Positions 7,026 to 15,478 of a stretch of DNA of 33,185 bases are shown piece after piece. How positions within the stretch are numbered: the stretch's first letter is position 1; the number at the start of each line of letters is the position of its first letter. The stretch spans positions 1 to 33,185 of the forward strand of contig JBHOGO010000052.1 in assembly GCA_043421945.1 (NCBI GenBank), in the 5' to 3' direction. The notes below the pieces were generated by a model. The model was not told the origin of the DNA, did no database searches, and saw only the letters and a list, made by a program, of their open reading frames with translations. The translations under genes were made by a program, and so were the position numbers. The stretch comes from Thaumasiovibrio sp043421945 (GTDB lineage Bacteria; Pseudomonadota; Gammaproteobacteria; Enterobacterales; Vibrionaceae).

Positions 7026-8213
7026 ATGAAAAAGACGTTACTAAACATGTGGCGAACCTTTAGACGGCCAGCAACCTCAATAAGCCTTGGCGTATTGTGC
7101 TTAGGAGGTTTTATCGCTGGTATTGTGTTTTGGGGTGGCTTTAATACCGCGTTGGAAGTTACTAACACTGAAGAGTTTTGCATTTCGTGCCACAACCGAC
7201 CCGAAAACGACCTTGTTTATACCGAACTTCAAGAAACCGTTCACTGGAAAAACCATTCAGGCGTAAGAGCTACATGTCCTGACTGTCACGTCCCTCATAA
7301 TTGGAATGATAAAATTGCCCGTAAAGTTCAAGCTAGTAAAGAGGTATTTGCTTGGTTTGCTGGCAACATTAGTACCGTTGAGAAGTTTGAAGAGCGTCGC
7401 CTCGTTCTCGCACAGCACGAATGGGAACGACTCTCTGCAAATGGGTCGCTTGAATGTAAGAACTGCCACAACTATGCAAGTATGGATTGGGACTCAATGT
7501 CTAATACCGCGCGTATACAAATGGAACAGGCTGCAGAAAGAGACCAAAGCTGTATTGATTGCCATAAAGGTATTGCGCACAAGCTCCCTGAAGGTATGAG
7601 TAGCTCAGGTGGAATGGTCGGGGAATTAGTCCAACAGTCCCATAGTACGCGCTATAGTATTGGCAATGAATACTACAGCGTTCGTCATTTAGAAATGTTT
7701 GAAGAGCCCTCTCTTGAAACTGAAGGTGGTTTACTTAACCCTGCTTCCATGGTCAAAGTCGTTGCTGAGCAAGGTGATGCCATTCAAGTCGAAATCAATG
7801 GGTGGCGAAAAACCAAAGGCTTTGGTCGCGTTATTAACGAAGATTTCGGTTTAAATATCTCTACCGCTGCTCTAAGTAAAGAAGCGGCTGCCAATAGCAA
7901 CATAGTACAAACTTTTGAACAGAAAGAAGATGACTTAACAGGCCTCGGTTGGGAGCGCATGACCGCCACACTTTGGATGGCAAAAGATTCCTTTATCTCT
8001 GACCCAGAAACAATGTGGGCAAAAGCTGACGAATCCTACAACACGAACTGTAGTATCTGTCATACCCAACCCGCACCAGCTCACTTCAGCGCAAATGCAT
8101 GGCCTGGAATGTTCAACGGTATGCTTTCTTTCGTTAACCTCGATGCCGATAGCGAAGCGCTTGTATTGAAATATCTCCAAAAACACTCTTCTGATTTTTC
8201 AGACGATCACTAA
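7026..8213 (+). CDS. torC: TorC, pentaheme c-type cytochrome
   Basis: Membrane-anchored cytochrome that takes electrons from menaquinol and passes them to periplasmic TorA. The 395-residue protein has one N-terminal transmembrane anchor (about residues 18-40) and then five CxxCH heme sites: C52-H56, C84-H88, C144-H148, C176-H180, and an isolated C-terminal one at C342-H346. Four hemes in the NapC/NirT-like domain plus one in a separate C-terminal domain is exactly the TorC arrangement; NapC lacks the last. The length is close to E. coli TorC. GAGGG lies just before the ATG. torA starts 15 bases after the stop, so the two are translated from one message. Confidence 0.95.
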   Translation: MKKTLLNMWRTFRRPATSISLGVLCLGGFIAGIVFWGGFNTALEVTNTEEFCISCHNRPENDLVYTELQETVHWKNHSGVRATCPDCHVPHNWNDKIARKVQASKEVFAWFAGNISTVEKFEERRLVLAQHEWERLSANGSLECKNCHNYASMDWDSMSNTARIQMEQAAERDQSCIDCHKGIAHKLPEGMSSSGGMVGELVQQSHSTRYSIGNEYYSVRHLEMFEEPSLETEGGLLNPASMVKVVAEQGDAIQVEINGWRKTKGFGRVINEDFGLNISTAALSKEAAANSNIVQTFEQKEDDLTGLGWERMTATLWMAKDSFISDPETMWAKADESYNTNCSICHTQPAPAHFSANAWPGMFNGMLSFVNLDADSEALVLKYLQKHSSDFSDDH

Positions 8214-8227
8214 AGAGGAAGGTGAAA

Positions 8228-10699
8228 ATGACTGTTAATCGCCGACAATTTTTAAAAGGTTTAGCGACAGCGAGTGCAACCTCAGTGATCGGACCTAGCC
8301 TTCTTGCTCCACTTCGCGTGAATGCCGCTGATGGAGACTCTGGACTAGGAACTTGGAAGATCTCTGGCTCACACTTTGGCGCTTTTCGAGCACGCGTATA
8401 CGCAGGAAGAGTTCAGGAAATCGAACCCCTCGCTTTTGATAAGCACCCCACTGATATGATTAATGGGATCAAAGGTGTCATCTACAGCCCCTCTCGAGTT
8501 CGTTACCCAATGGTGAGGCTCGACTGGCTTAAAAAACACAAATACAGTGCAGAAACACGTGGAAACAACCGTTTTGTCCGGGTGACATGGGATGAAGCGC
8601 TCGATTTATTCTACCGTGAGCTTGAATATGTACAAAAAGAGTACGGACCATGGGCACTGCATGCGGGACAAACCGGTTGGCGCCAAACAGGTCAATTCCA
8701 CAGCTGTACAAGCCACATGCAACGCGCCGTCGGTATGCACGGTAATTTCCTGACTAAGGTCGGTGATTACTCAACAGGCGCAGGACAGACGATCCTACCC
8801 TACATTCTTGGCTCTACTGAAGTCTATGCACAACAAACCTCTTGGCCTAAAATTTTCGAGCACAGTGATGTTGTCTTTATGTGGGCAAACGACCCAGTCA
8901 AAAACACACAAGTCGGTTGGCAATGTGAAACCCATGAGGTATACGAGTACTACGATCAGCTAAAAGAAAAAGTCGCTAAGGGCGAAATACGTGTCATTTC
9001 CATTGACCCCGTCAAAACAAAGACACAAAACTTCCTCAACTGTGAACACCAGTATATTAACCCACAAACTGATGTCCCTTTTATGCTAGGTATCGCTCAT
9101 ACCCTCTACAAAGAAGAGCTTTACGACAAAGAGTTCATTGATACTTACGCACTTGGCTTCGATCAATTCGTCCCGTATTTAATGGGCGAGTCAAAAGATA
9201 TGGTAGAGAAAACGCCTGAGTGGGCAGCGGAGATATGTGGTATTGAAGCTGATACCATTCGCGACTATGCGCGGTTAATGGCAAAAAATCGCTCACAAAT
9301 TATCTTTGGCTGGTGTATTCAACGCCAACAGCATGGCGAGCAGCCTTACTGGATGGGTGCGGTTATTGCTGCCATGCTTGGTCAAATAGGTAAACCCGGT
9401 GGCGGTATTTCTTACGCTCATCACTATAGTGGCATTGGTGTTCCTCCGACAGGCGCAGCAGGACCAGGCGGCTTCCCACGAAATGTAGATACTGGTCAGG
9501 TACCCAAATATAACAATAACGATTTTAATGGCTACAGTCGGACGATTCCTGTTGCTCGCTGGGTTGATGCAATACTCACTCCGGGAGAGAAGATTAATTA
9601 CAACGGAAGTACTATCACCTACCCCGATATAAAAATGATGGTCTTCAGTGGTAATAACCCGTGGCACCACCACCAAGATCGCAACCGAATGAAAAAAGCA
9701 TTTCACAAACTGCATACGGTAGTCAGCATCGATTACTGCTGGACGGCAACCTGTCGATTCTCAGATATTGTTCTTCCAGCTTGTACCCAATTCGAACGCA
9801 ACGACCTCGACTTGTATGGGGCTTATTCTGCCAGTGGTGTACTTGCTATGCACAAGCTGGTCGACCCACTCTATCAATCCAAAACTGATTTCGAAATTTT
9901 TGCTGAGCTCACCCGTCGCTGGGGTAAGAAAAAGGAATACACGCGCGATATGGACGAAATGGAGTGGCTAACCATGCTCTATGATGAATGTCGTGACGCC
10001 AACAAAGGTAAATTCGATATGCCCGACTTTGCTACCTTCTGGGAAGAAGGATTAGTCGAGTTTGGTTCCGGTAGTGATTATGTTCGACATGCTGATTTCC
10101 GTGACGATCCTGAAATTGCACCATTGGGAACGCCATCAGGGTTTATTGAAATCTTCAGCCGAACCATTGACCGAATGAACTATGCCGAATGCCAAGGCCA
10201 CCCAATGTGGTTCGAAAAAGCAGAGCGTTCACACGGTGGTCCAAAATCAGATGTGTTCCCACTCTGGTTGCAATCCTGTCACCCTGATAAGCGCCTCCAT
10301 TCACAAATGTGTGAATCTGAAGAGTACCGTGCAACATACGCAGTTCAAGGGCGAGAGCCTTTATACATGAGTCCTGAAGATGCAAAATCACGCAGTATCA
10401 ATGATGGAGACCTTGTGAGAATCTTCAACGATCGCGGGCAAGCTATCGTCGGTGCCGTCGTCTCTGATAACTACCCGCCAGGTGTGGTTCGCCTTCATGA
10501 AGGAGCTTGGTACGGTCCTCTGAATGAAGAGATTGGCGCTATTGATACTTACGGTGACCCCAATACAATGACAATGGATGTGGGTAGTTCAGAGCTTGCA
10601 CAAGCCACCAGCGCTAACACCTGTGTGGTGCAAGTCGAAAAATTCACTGGGGAAGTTCCCCCTGTTACCGCCTTCGGTGGCCCCATTATGGTTAGTTAG
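8228..10699 (+). CDS. torA: TorA, periplasmic TMAO reductase
   Basis: Reduces trimethylamine N-oxide to trimethylamine as terminal electron acceptor in anaerobic respiration, using bis-molybdopterin guanine dinucleotide. The precursor has 823 residues. Residues 1-36 form a Tat signal with NRRQFLKG and an ...RVNA-A cleavage region, so it is exported folded after TorD-assisted cofactor loading. The DMSO-reductase fold follows; DYSTGAGQTILP carries the serine expected to ligate Mo (S182), and later blocks such as WQCETHE, FGWCIQRQQHGEQPYWMG and DIVLPACTQFERND are typical of the TorA/BisC branch. An in-frame GTG at 8222 is possible, but the AGGAAGG ribosome site is correctly spaced only for ATG 8228. 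No torR, torS or torT is in the window. Confidence 0.95.
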   Translation: MTVNRRQFLKGLATASATSVIGPSLLAPLRVNAADGDSGLGTWKISGSHFGAFRARVYAGRVQEIEPLAFDKHPTDMINGIKGVIYSPSRVRYPMVRLDWLKKHKYSAETRGNNRFVRVTWDEALDLFYRELEYVQKEYGPWALHAGQTGWRQTGQFHSCTSHMQRAVGMHGNFLTKVGDYSTGAGQTILPYILGSTEVYAQQTSWPKIFEHSDVVFMWANDPVKNTQVGWQCETHEVYEYYDQLKEKVAKGEIRVISIDPVKTKTQNFLNCEHQYINPQTDVPFMLGIAHTLYKEELYDKEFIDTYALGFDQFVPYLMGESKDMVEKTPEWAAEICGIEADTIRDYARLMAKNRSQIIFGWCIQRQQHGEQPYWMGAVIAAMLGQIGKPGGGISYAHHYSGIGVPPTGAAGPGGFPRNVDTGQVPKYNNNDFNGYSRTIPVARWVDAILTPGEKINYNGSTITYPDIKMMVFSGNNPWHHHQDRNRMKKAFHKLHTVVSIDYCWTATCRFSDIVLPACTQFERNDLDLYGAYSASGVLAMHKLVDPLYQSKTDFEIFAELTRRWGKKKEYTRDMDEMEWLTMLYDECRDANKGKFDMPDFATFWEEGLVEFGSGSDYVRHADFRDDPEIAPLGTPSGFIEIFSRTIDRMNYAECQGHPMWFEKAERSHGGPKSDVFPLWLQSCHPDKRLHSQMCESEEYRATYAVQGREPLYMSPEDAKSRSINDGDLVRIFNDRGQAIVGAVVSDNYPPGVVRLHEGAWYGPLNEEIGAIDTYGDPNTMTMDVGSSELAQATSANTCVVQVEKFTGEVPPVTAFGGPIMVS

Positions 10700-10735
10700 A
10701 ACAACCTTAGAGCTTTTACCAAGGCTCCATGCGAC

Positions 10736-10765
10736 AGGTCGAGTTTTAGGTCTAAATCTCGACCT
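10736..10765. other. Stem-loop downstream of torA
   Basis: An 8-bp stem (10736-10743 with 10758-10765) with a 14-base loop, placed just before the stronger terminator. It may help protect the torECA message from 3' decay. Confidence 0.4.
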
Positions 10766-10774
10766 TACGATGAG

Positions 10775-10798
10775 AAGCCACCATAATTGGTGGCTTTT
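10775..10798 (+). terminator. torECA terminator
   Basis: A 9-bp stem (10775-10783 with 10788-10796) with a TAAT loop, its right arm running into TTTT ending at 10798. It closes the tor operon about 75 bases after the torA stop. metE ends at 10866 on the opposite strand and has no obvious terminator of its own, so this element may partly serve both directions. Confidence 0.75.
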
Positions 10799-10865
10799 AT
10801 CCTTTCGGGCTGCAAGCAGATAACGTTTATGTTCACGGTAAACAGACGATTCAGCCCTCTCAACT

Positions 10866-13130
10866 CTAAATATGACGAAGAACCTTCGCAGCTTCAACTA
10901 GGTTGACAAGAGCCGCTTCGGTTTCTGCCCAATTACGCGTTTTCAATCCACAATCAGGGTTAACCCATAAACGTTCTGCTGGAATACGTTGATTCGCCTT
11001 TTCTAACAGGCTGACTATGTGCTCAACCGACGGAATATTAGGTGAATGGATATCATACACCCCAGGACCAATTTCATTTGGATACTGGAACTCATCAAAA
11101 GCTTTCAATAATTCCATATCTGAACGCGATGTCTCAATGGTAATGACATCAGCATCTAACGCAGCAATAGCATCAATAATATGATTGAATTCGCTATAAC
11201 ACATGTGCGTATGAATCTGAGTTTCTGGAAGCGCACTGCCCGCTGCAACCTTAAACGCTTGCACCGCCCAGTCTAAGTAAGATTGCCATTGGCTGCGTTT
11301 TAACGGTAAACCTTCTCGAATAGCTGGCTCATCAATTTGAATAACGTTAATCCCTGCGTCTTGTAAATCAGTAACCTCATCACGCAAAGCAAGGGCTATT
11401 TGATTCGCGATTTTCTCACGAGTAATGTCTTCGCGTTGGAAGGTCCAACCAAGAATGGTTACAGGTCCTGTGAGCATCCCTTTGACTTTACGTGTTGTTA
11501 ATGACTGCGCATAACCAGACCATTCGACAGTCATGGGTGCCGGACGGGAGATATCACCGACAACGACCGCAGGTTTAACGCAACGAGAACCATAACTTTG
11601 TACCCAACCAAACTGGGTCACGGCAAACCCATCAAGCAGCTCTGCGAAATACTCAACCATATCATTACGCTCGGCTTCACCATGTACTAAGACATCAAGA
11701 TTAAGACGCTCTTGACGCTCAATCGCGTCCTTTATATGACCACGTAACGCAGTTTTGTAATCACCTTCACTCATAAGTCCTGCTTTAAAGTCACGACGTT
11801 GTAGACGAATCTCATTCGTTTGAGGGAAAGAGCCAATCGTCGTCGTGGGGTAAAGTGGAAGATTTAATGATGATTTCTGTGCAATAGCACGTGCAGGATA
11901 TGCATCTCTACGTTCAGCAAGTTCTGGTGTCCACTGCGCAAGACGCGCTTGCACTTGGGAATTATTCACAACATCGTTACCTAAACGTGCGTTGATGGGG
12001 GCGCTGTAGCGAATGCATGCAGCTTTCGCTTCAGAGTCACCCTCAAGCGCTTTCGCCAATAAACACACTTCTGATAGTTTTTGCTTTGCAAAAGAGAACC
12101 AACTCTTTGTGGTTTCATCCAGCTTCTCTTCACTATCAAGGTCAAGCGGGCTATGCAGTAAAGAACAGGACGATGCAACCCAAAGTCGGTCACCAAGGTC
12201 TGCCTTTAGAGGAGCTAATGTTTCGCACCATTTTGCAATATCGGTACGCCAAACATTGCGTCCATTAATCACACCAGCCGATAACACCCAATGTGGCGGA
12301 AGTTTTTCAACCACTGCTTGAAGTTGCTGTGGCGCTGCTGATAAGTCAACGTGCAAACCATCAACGGCCAACGCTGCAATCGTATCAAGGTGCTCGGTGA
12401 CATCATCAAAATATGTCGTCAGTAGAACCTTTACGTCACTACGAATGACTTGATAAGCCAATTTAAAACTGTCTCGCCACGCTTTAGGTAACTCAAGCGA
12501 CAATGCTGGCTCATCAATTTGAACCCAGTCTACTCCCAGCTTCTCTAATTTTTGTAGTATCTGTTGGTACACCGTTAAGAGCCGTGGTAATAAATCTAAG
12601 CGATCAAAATCACCTCCCTTTTCTGTTCCTAGCCACAGGTAAGTCACTGGTCCAAGTAAAACGGGTTTTACGCTATGCCCTGCTTTTTGTGCTTCTGCCA
12701 CCTCTTCAAAGAGTTGATGCCAACTTAGTGAAAATTGCGTATCTTTTTCAAATTCCGGCACAATATAGTGATAGTTAGAATTAAACCACTTGGTCATATC
12801 GGAGGCTGCACAACCGCATTCGTCTTTAGAGCGACCACGAGCAATACGGAACAACGTATCAAGATCAGGGGTGTCTTTACCATGGCGAGTTGGGATATTA
12901 CCCACTGTCAAACTGGTTGTGAGCACATGGTCATACCAAGCAAAGTCCCCTGCGACAACAGTGGAAAGGCCAGCATCAACTTGCTGTTGCCAATGCGTCT
13001 GACGCAAGCCAGCAGCAATACTTTTTAGTTCGGCTTGGTCAATCTTACCGTGCCAGTAATCTTCTAATGCAAATTTCAATTCACGCTTTGCACCAATGCG
13101 AGGGTATCCAAGAATATGTGTTGTAACCAT
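10866..13130 (-). CDS. metE: Cobalamin-independent methionine synthase MetE
   Basis: Transfers a methyl group from 5-methyltetrahydropteroyl-triglutamate to homocysteine, the last step of methionine synthesis, in the cytosol and without vitamin B12. The 754-residue protein has family length with two (beta/alpha)8 halves. The zinc/homocysteine ligands of the C-terminal half are all present: H642 and C644 (in HTHMCYSEF), E666 (in TIETSRSD), and C727 (in NPDCGLKTR), one residue off the E. coli numbers. An AAGGAAG ribosome site precedes the ATG. It is divergent from metR, with MetJ and MetR-like boxes in the 105-base gap, the same arrangement as in E. coli. Confidence 0.97.
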   Translation of the reverse strand: MVTTHILGYPRIGAKRELKFALEDYWHGKIDQAELKSIAAGLRQTHWQQQVDAGLSTVVAGDFAWYDHVLTTSLTVGNIPTRHGKDTPDLDTLFRIARGRSKDECGCAASDMTKWFNSNYHYIVPEFEKDTQFSLSWHQLFEEVAEAQKAGHSVKPVLLGPVTYLWLGTEKGGDFDRLDLLPRLLTVYQQILQKLEKLGVDWVQIDEPALSLELPKAWRDSFKLAYQVIRSDVKVLLTTYFDDVTEHLDTIAALAVDGLHVDLSAAPQQLQAVVEKLPPHWVLSAGVINGRNVWRTDIAKWCETLAPLKADLGDRLWVASSCSLLHSPLDLDSEEKLDETTKSWFSFAKQKLSEVCLLAKALEGDSEAKAACIRYSAPINARLGNDVVNNSQVQARLAQWTPELAERRDAYPARAIAQKSSLNLPLYPTTTIGSFPQTNEIRLQRRDFKAGLMSEGDYKTALRGHIKDAIERQERLNLDVLVHGEAERNDMVEYFAELLDGFAVTQFGWVQSYGSRCVKPAVVVGDISRPAPMTVEWSGYAQSLTTRKVKGMLTGPVTILGWTFQREDITREKIANQIALALRDEVTDLQDAGINVIQIDEPAIREGLPLKRSQWQSYLDWAVQAFKVAAGSALPETQIHTHMCYSEFNHIIDAIAALDADVITIETSRSDMELLKAFDEFQYPNEIGPGVYDIHSPNIPSVEHIVSLLEKANQRIPAERLWVNPDCGLKTRNWAETEAALVNLVEAAKVLRHI

Positions 13131-13147
13131 GGTAATCTTCCTTATTT

Positions 13148-13163
13148 AGCCGTCTAGATGTTT
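13148..13163. promoter_or_regulatory. Tandem MetJ boxes between metE and metR
   Basis: Two adjacent 8-mers, AGCCGTCT (13148-13155) and AGATGTTT (13156-13163), match the MetJ box AGACGTCT at 7 of 8 and 6 of 8 positions. MetJ binds at least two contiguous boxes with S-adenosylmethionine as corepressor. The site is 18 bases upstream of the metE start codon, so it would overlap the metE transcript start or leader. The sequence match is seen; binding is inferred. Confidence 0.6.
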
Positions 13164-13223
13164 ACAGCTCCATAATCAAAGAGTATGGTTGATTTAACAA
13201 TCTCAAATAACTCAAACGGAAGT

Positions 13224-13236
13224 TGAGAAATATTCA
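13224..13236. promoter_or_regulatory. MetR-like box at the metR start
   Basis: TGAGAAATATTCA matches the MetR consensus TGAAnnnnnTTCA with a single mismatch. It overlaps the A of the metR start codon, about 90 bases from metE. A TCTCAA/TTGAGA inverted pair (13201-13206 with 13223-13228) surrounds the same region. MetR with homocysteine would activate metE and limit its own gene from here. This is a candidate. Confidence 0.45.
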
Positions 13237-14147
13237 TGTTAGAACTCAAGCACCTCCGAACATTAACCACGCTACGAGAAACAGGCTCGCTAACCGCAAC
13301 GGCCAACAGCCTCTGCTTAACCCAATCTGCCTTATCCCATCAATTGAAAGAGCTAGAGCAACGCCTTGGCAGTCAGCTGTTCCTTCGCAAAACACGACCA
13401 GTGAAATTTACTTCTGAAGGTGAGATCATTCTCAATCTCGCTGATGAGGTATTGCCGCAATTTATCAAGGCTGAAAATGATCTGGCGGGGTTGAAAGAAG
13501 AGATACATGGTCGGCTCCACATGGCGATTGATTGCCATTCCTGCTTTCAATGGTTGATGCCTGCGCTGCAAGAGTATCGGAAACACTGGTCGGAAGTCGA
13601 ACTCGATTTTTCCTCGGGTTTTGGTTTTGACCCCATGCCAGCGCTCAGTAATGGCGAGCTCGATTTGGTGATCACATCGGATATTCAACACCGAAATGAA
13701 ATCCATTATGAACCCTTATTTGATTTTGAAATGCAGTTAATAATGGCAACGAATCATCCACTCGCACAGAAATCGACCATCGAGCCACATGATATTAGTG
13801 ATCAGACGCTACTCACCTACCCGGTTCAGAAATCACGTTTAGATATCGTTAAACACTTCTTAACACCAGCAAACATCGAGCCCGCAGGTTGGAAACAGTC
13901 AGACAATACGTTAATGCTCGTTCAGATGGTTTCAGCTGGACTTGGGGTAGCAGCTCTTCCCAATTGGGCTATTTATGATTTCGCTCGGCAAGGACTCATT
14001 GAAGCACGCCCATTAGGCACAGGGCTTAGGCGCCGTTTATTTGCCGCTGTGCGCAATAGTGAAAAAGAACGACGTTATTTACAATCATTCTTTGCCATTG
14101 CAAAGCAACAGTGTCAGGGGCATCTTGAGGGTGTAAAAGCATGTTAA
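13236..14147 (+). CDS. metR: MetR, LysR-type activator of methionine genes
   Basis: LysR-family transcription factor that activates metE and related genes with homocysteine as co-inducer. The 303-residue protein has an N-terminal winged helix-turn-helix (about residues 1-60, with SLTATANSLCLTQSALSHQL) and the two-lobed effector domain. The blocks AIDCHSCFQWLMPAL, FDPMPALSNGELDLVITSDI and YPVQKSRLDIVKHFL align closely with E. coli MetR, so the symbol is secure beyond the bare LysR class. It is divergent from metE. No good + strand terminator follows; the hairpin at 14233-14255 has its T-run on the other strand. Confidence 0.94.
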   Translation: MLELKHLRTLTTLRETGSLTATANSLCLTQSALSHQLKELEQRLGSQLFLRKTRPVKFTSEGEIILNLADEVLPQFIKAENDLAGLKEEIHGRLHMAIDCHSCFQWLMPALQEYRKHWSEVELDFSSGFGFDPMPALSNGELDLVITSDIQHRNEIHYEPLFDFEMQLIMATNHPLAQKSTIEPHDISDQTLLTYPVQKSRLDIVKHFLTPANIEPAGWKQSDNTLMLVQMVSAGLGVAALPNWAIYDFARQGLIEARPLGTGLRRRLFAAVRNSEKERRYLQSFFAIAKQQCQGHLEGVKAC

Positions 14148-14225
14148 GCGATATTTTTGATTCTTATACCTTATACCTTGTAAAAAATGAAACAAAGACT
14201 CAAAAGGAAGAAAACGAAAGATCAT

Positions 14226-14255
14226 AATAAAAGCCACAGCGATTGATGCTGTGGC
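14226..14255 (-). terminator. Terminator for the DUF4250 gene (minus strand)
   Basis: An 8-bp stem (14233-14240 with 14248-14255) with a 7-base loop. Read on the minus strand it is followed by TTTTATTAT, so it ends leftward transcription about 95 bases beyond the 14349 stop codon. Confidence 0.75.
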
Positions 14256-14348
14256 CATCGTTAAGAATGAACTCATTCGATGCTGTCTTCTATTAATCTG
14301 CGCACCATTAATGAAGAGTAAGTCGACGAAGAAACAAGGTTAGTGGCG

Positions 14349-14537
14349 TTACTTAAACTGATTGCTGATGGGATCGTAATGGTAGCCTAATGAGCCCATT
14401 TTGCTGATCAATGCTTCTACATCGAGCTCATATCGCAAAACCAGCTCTTCCATACTATCACAATCCAAACGAAGCCTTTCATTGATAATACCTAGGGCTA
14501 TACGGCTATCAAGCTGTAGTAGATTATGTACTTCCAT
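14349..14537 (-). CDS. DUF4250 family small protein
   Basis: A 62-residue cytoplasmic protein that fits the DUF4250 family, which has no assigned function. The conserved pattern is visible from end to end: LLQLDSRIALGIINERLRLD, then MEELVLRYELDVEALISKM, and the closing GYHYDPISNQF. It appears to be a small helical domain, possibly helix-turn-helix-like, with no signal peptide or membrane span. The start is supported by an AAGGAGAG ribosome site just upstream on the minus strand. It lies about 100 bases downstream of the membrane-protein gene on the same strand. The gap between them has a short AAAAGC/GCTTTT hairpin (14589-14594 with 14600-14605), so co-transcription is uncertain. Confidence 0.8.
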   Translation of the reverse strand: MEVHNLLQLDSRIALGIINERLRLDCDSMEELVLRYELDVEALISKMGSLGYHYDPISNQFK

Positions 14538-14637
14538 ACGCTCTCCTTATGACAAAGAAAATAGAAGCCAACAAAAGCAGTCGACATTAAAAGCTTAGCG
14601 CTTTTTGTCTCTTATTGCCGCGAAAACCCACACACCG

Positions 14638-15303
14638 TTAAGCAATCACCGACATTTGATTAAGTAACGAGAACAAGATCAATATATTGACCCCCACCAG
14701 CTGACGCTTGGAAGGGGAAAACAGTAGTAGCATATGACTTACCCAGAGTAAAACGGCTGCCACAATAGAGAGAAGAGATAAAAGTGCGGTACCAATCATT
14801 ACCTCTTCTGCTGGAATCATCTTCCAACTCCATACCCACGCTAACATCATCAGCATCGCTGAAAGTAAGCCCACGATTGGGAGGATACGGTGGAAGGCTT
14901 GTAGCCGGGAACGTGACACTGTCATGACTAGGTGTGAATAAGCCGCCCCACAAAGTGGAAGACAGATTGTGGATATCGCAATGAGAGGAAGCTCTGCTGA
15001 ATTTAGCCCTTTTAGCCAAACTGCTGCAGCAAGTACAACAGACACTACAAGCAATAGCCGCGGCCCCTCCTGACGTGTCTTACCTGTTTTCACTTTAAGA
15101 CAAAATATCCCAAGTAAACCTAATGGAATCACAGCGAACCAGTCGCTCAACACAGTAAAAGCTAAAGGGATAGCGATAAAGGGTAACCACTTATGCAATC
15201 TGCCACGTTGTCCTGGGCAGATGTCACCTTTATACAGGCACAACATGATGACCAACAGCGCACCGACTGCCATCGGCATAAATATATAGAACGAACCGTA
15301 CAT
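14638..15303 (-). CDS. Multi-pass inner-membrane protein, unrecognised
   Basis: I do not recognise this 221-residue protein. It is strongly hydrophobic, with about seven likely transmembrane spans: one at the N-terminus (FIFMPMAVGALLVIMLCLY), a pair around residues 40-70, one near 85-100, one near 110-130, one or two near 140-195, and a last one near the C-terminus. The loops are short and basic (KGDICPGQRGRLHK, KTGKTRQEG, SRSRLQAFHR), which helps set topology. ATG 15303 is preferred; a TTG at 15315 would add four residues, and neither has a strong ribosome site. No transport or enzyme motif is apparent. It precedes the DUF4250 gene on the same strand and is divergent from the chemoreceptor gene at 15479. 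Confidence 0.65.
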   Translation of the reverse strand: MYGSFYIFMPMAVGALLVIMLCLYKGDICPGQRGRLHKWLPFIAIPLAFTVLSDWFAVIPLGLLGIFCLKVKTGKTRQEGPRLLLVVSVVLAAAVWLKGLNSAELPLIAISTICLPLCGAAYSHLVMTVSRSRLQAFHRILPIVGLLSAMLMMLAWVWSWKMIPAEEVMIGTALLSLLSIVAAVLLWVSHMLLLFSPSKRQLVGVNILILFSLLNQMSVIA

Positions 15304-15478
15304 GCAAAACACCAACTATAAGATTTTAAAACCGATTATACCTGTAGGATCATAAAGGTTCACGTATTTGACGTTCACAAGAAAGAATCCTCTTGAAGAT
15401 TAGATTTATGGCATATGCTTACTAAGTAAATCATTAAAAATGATAAACACCGATACTAACCACGAAATAAGGTAAATC

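Noticed and set aside
8222..8227. GTG start for torA
   Set aside because: The ribosome site would be only about 2 bases from it; ATG 8228 has correct spacing and begins the Tat signal directly.
9293..9715. 140-residue open frame antisense to torA
   Set aside because: A shadow of the long, clearly coding torA; no ribosome site and no recognisable protein features.
13131..13235. Cobalamin riboswitch upstream of metE
   Set aside because: The gap is only 105 bases, shared with metR, and has none of the conserved B12-box sequence.
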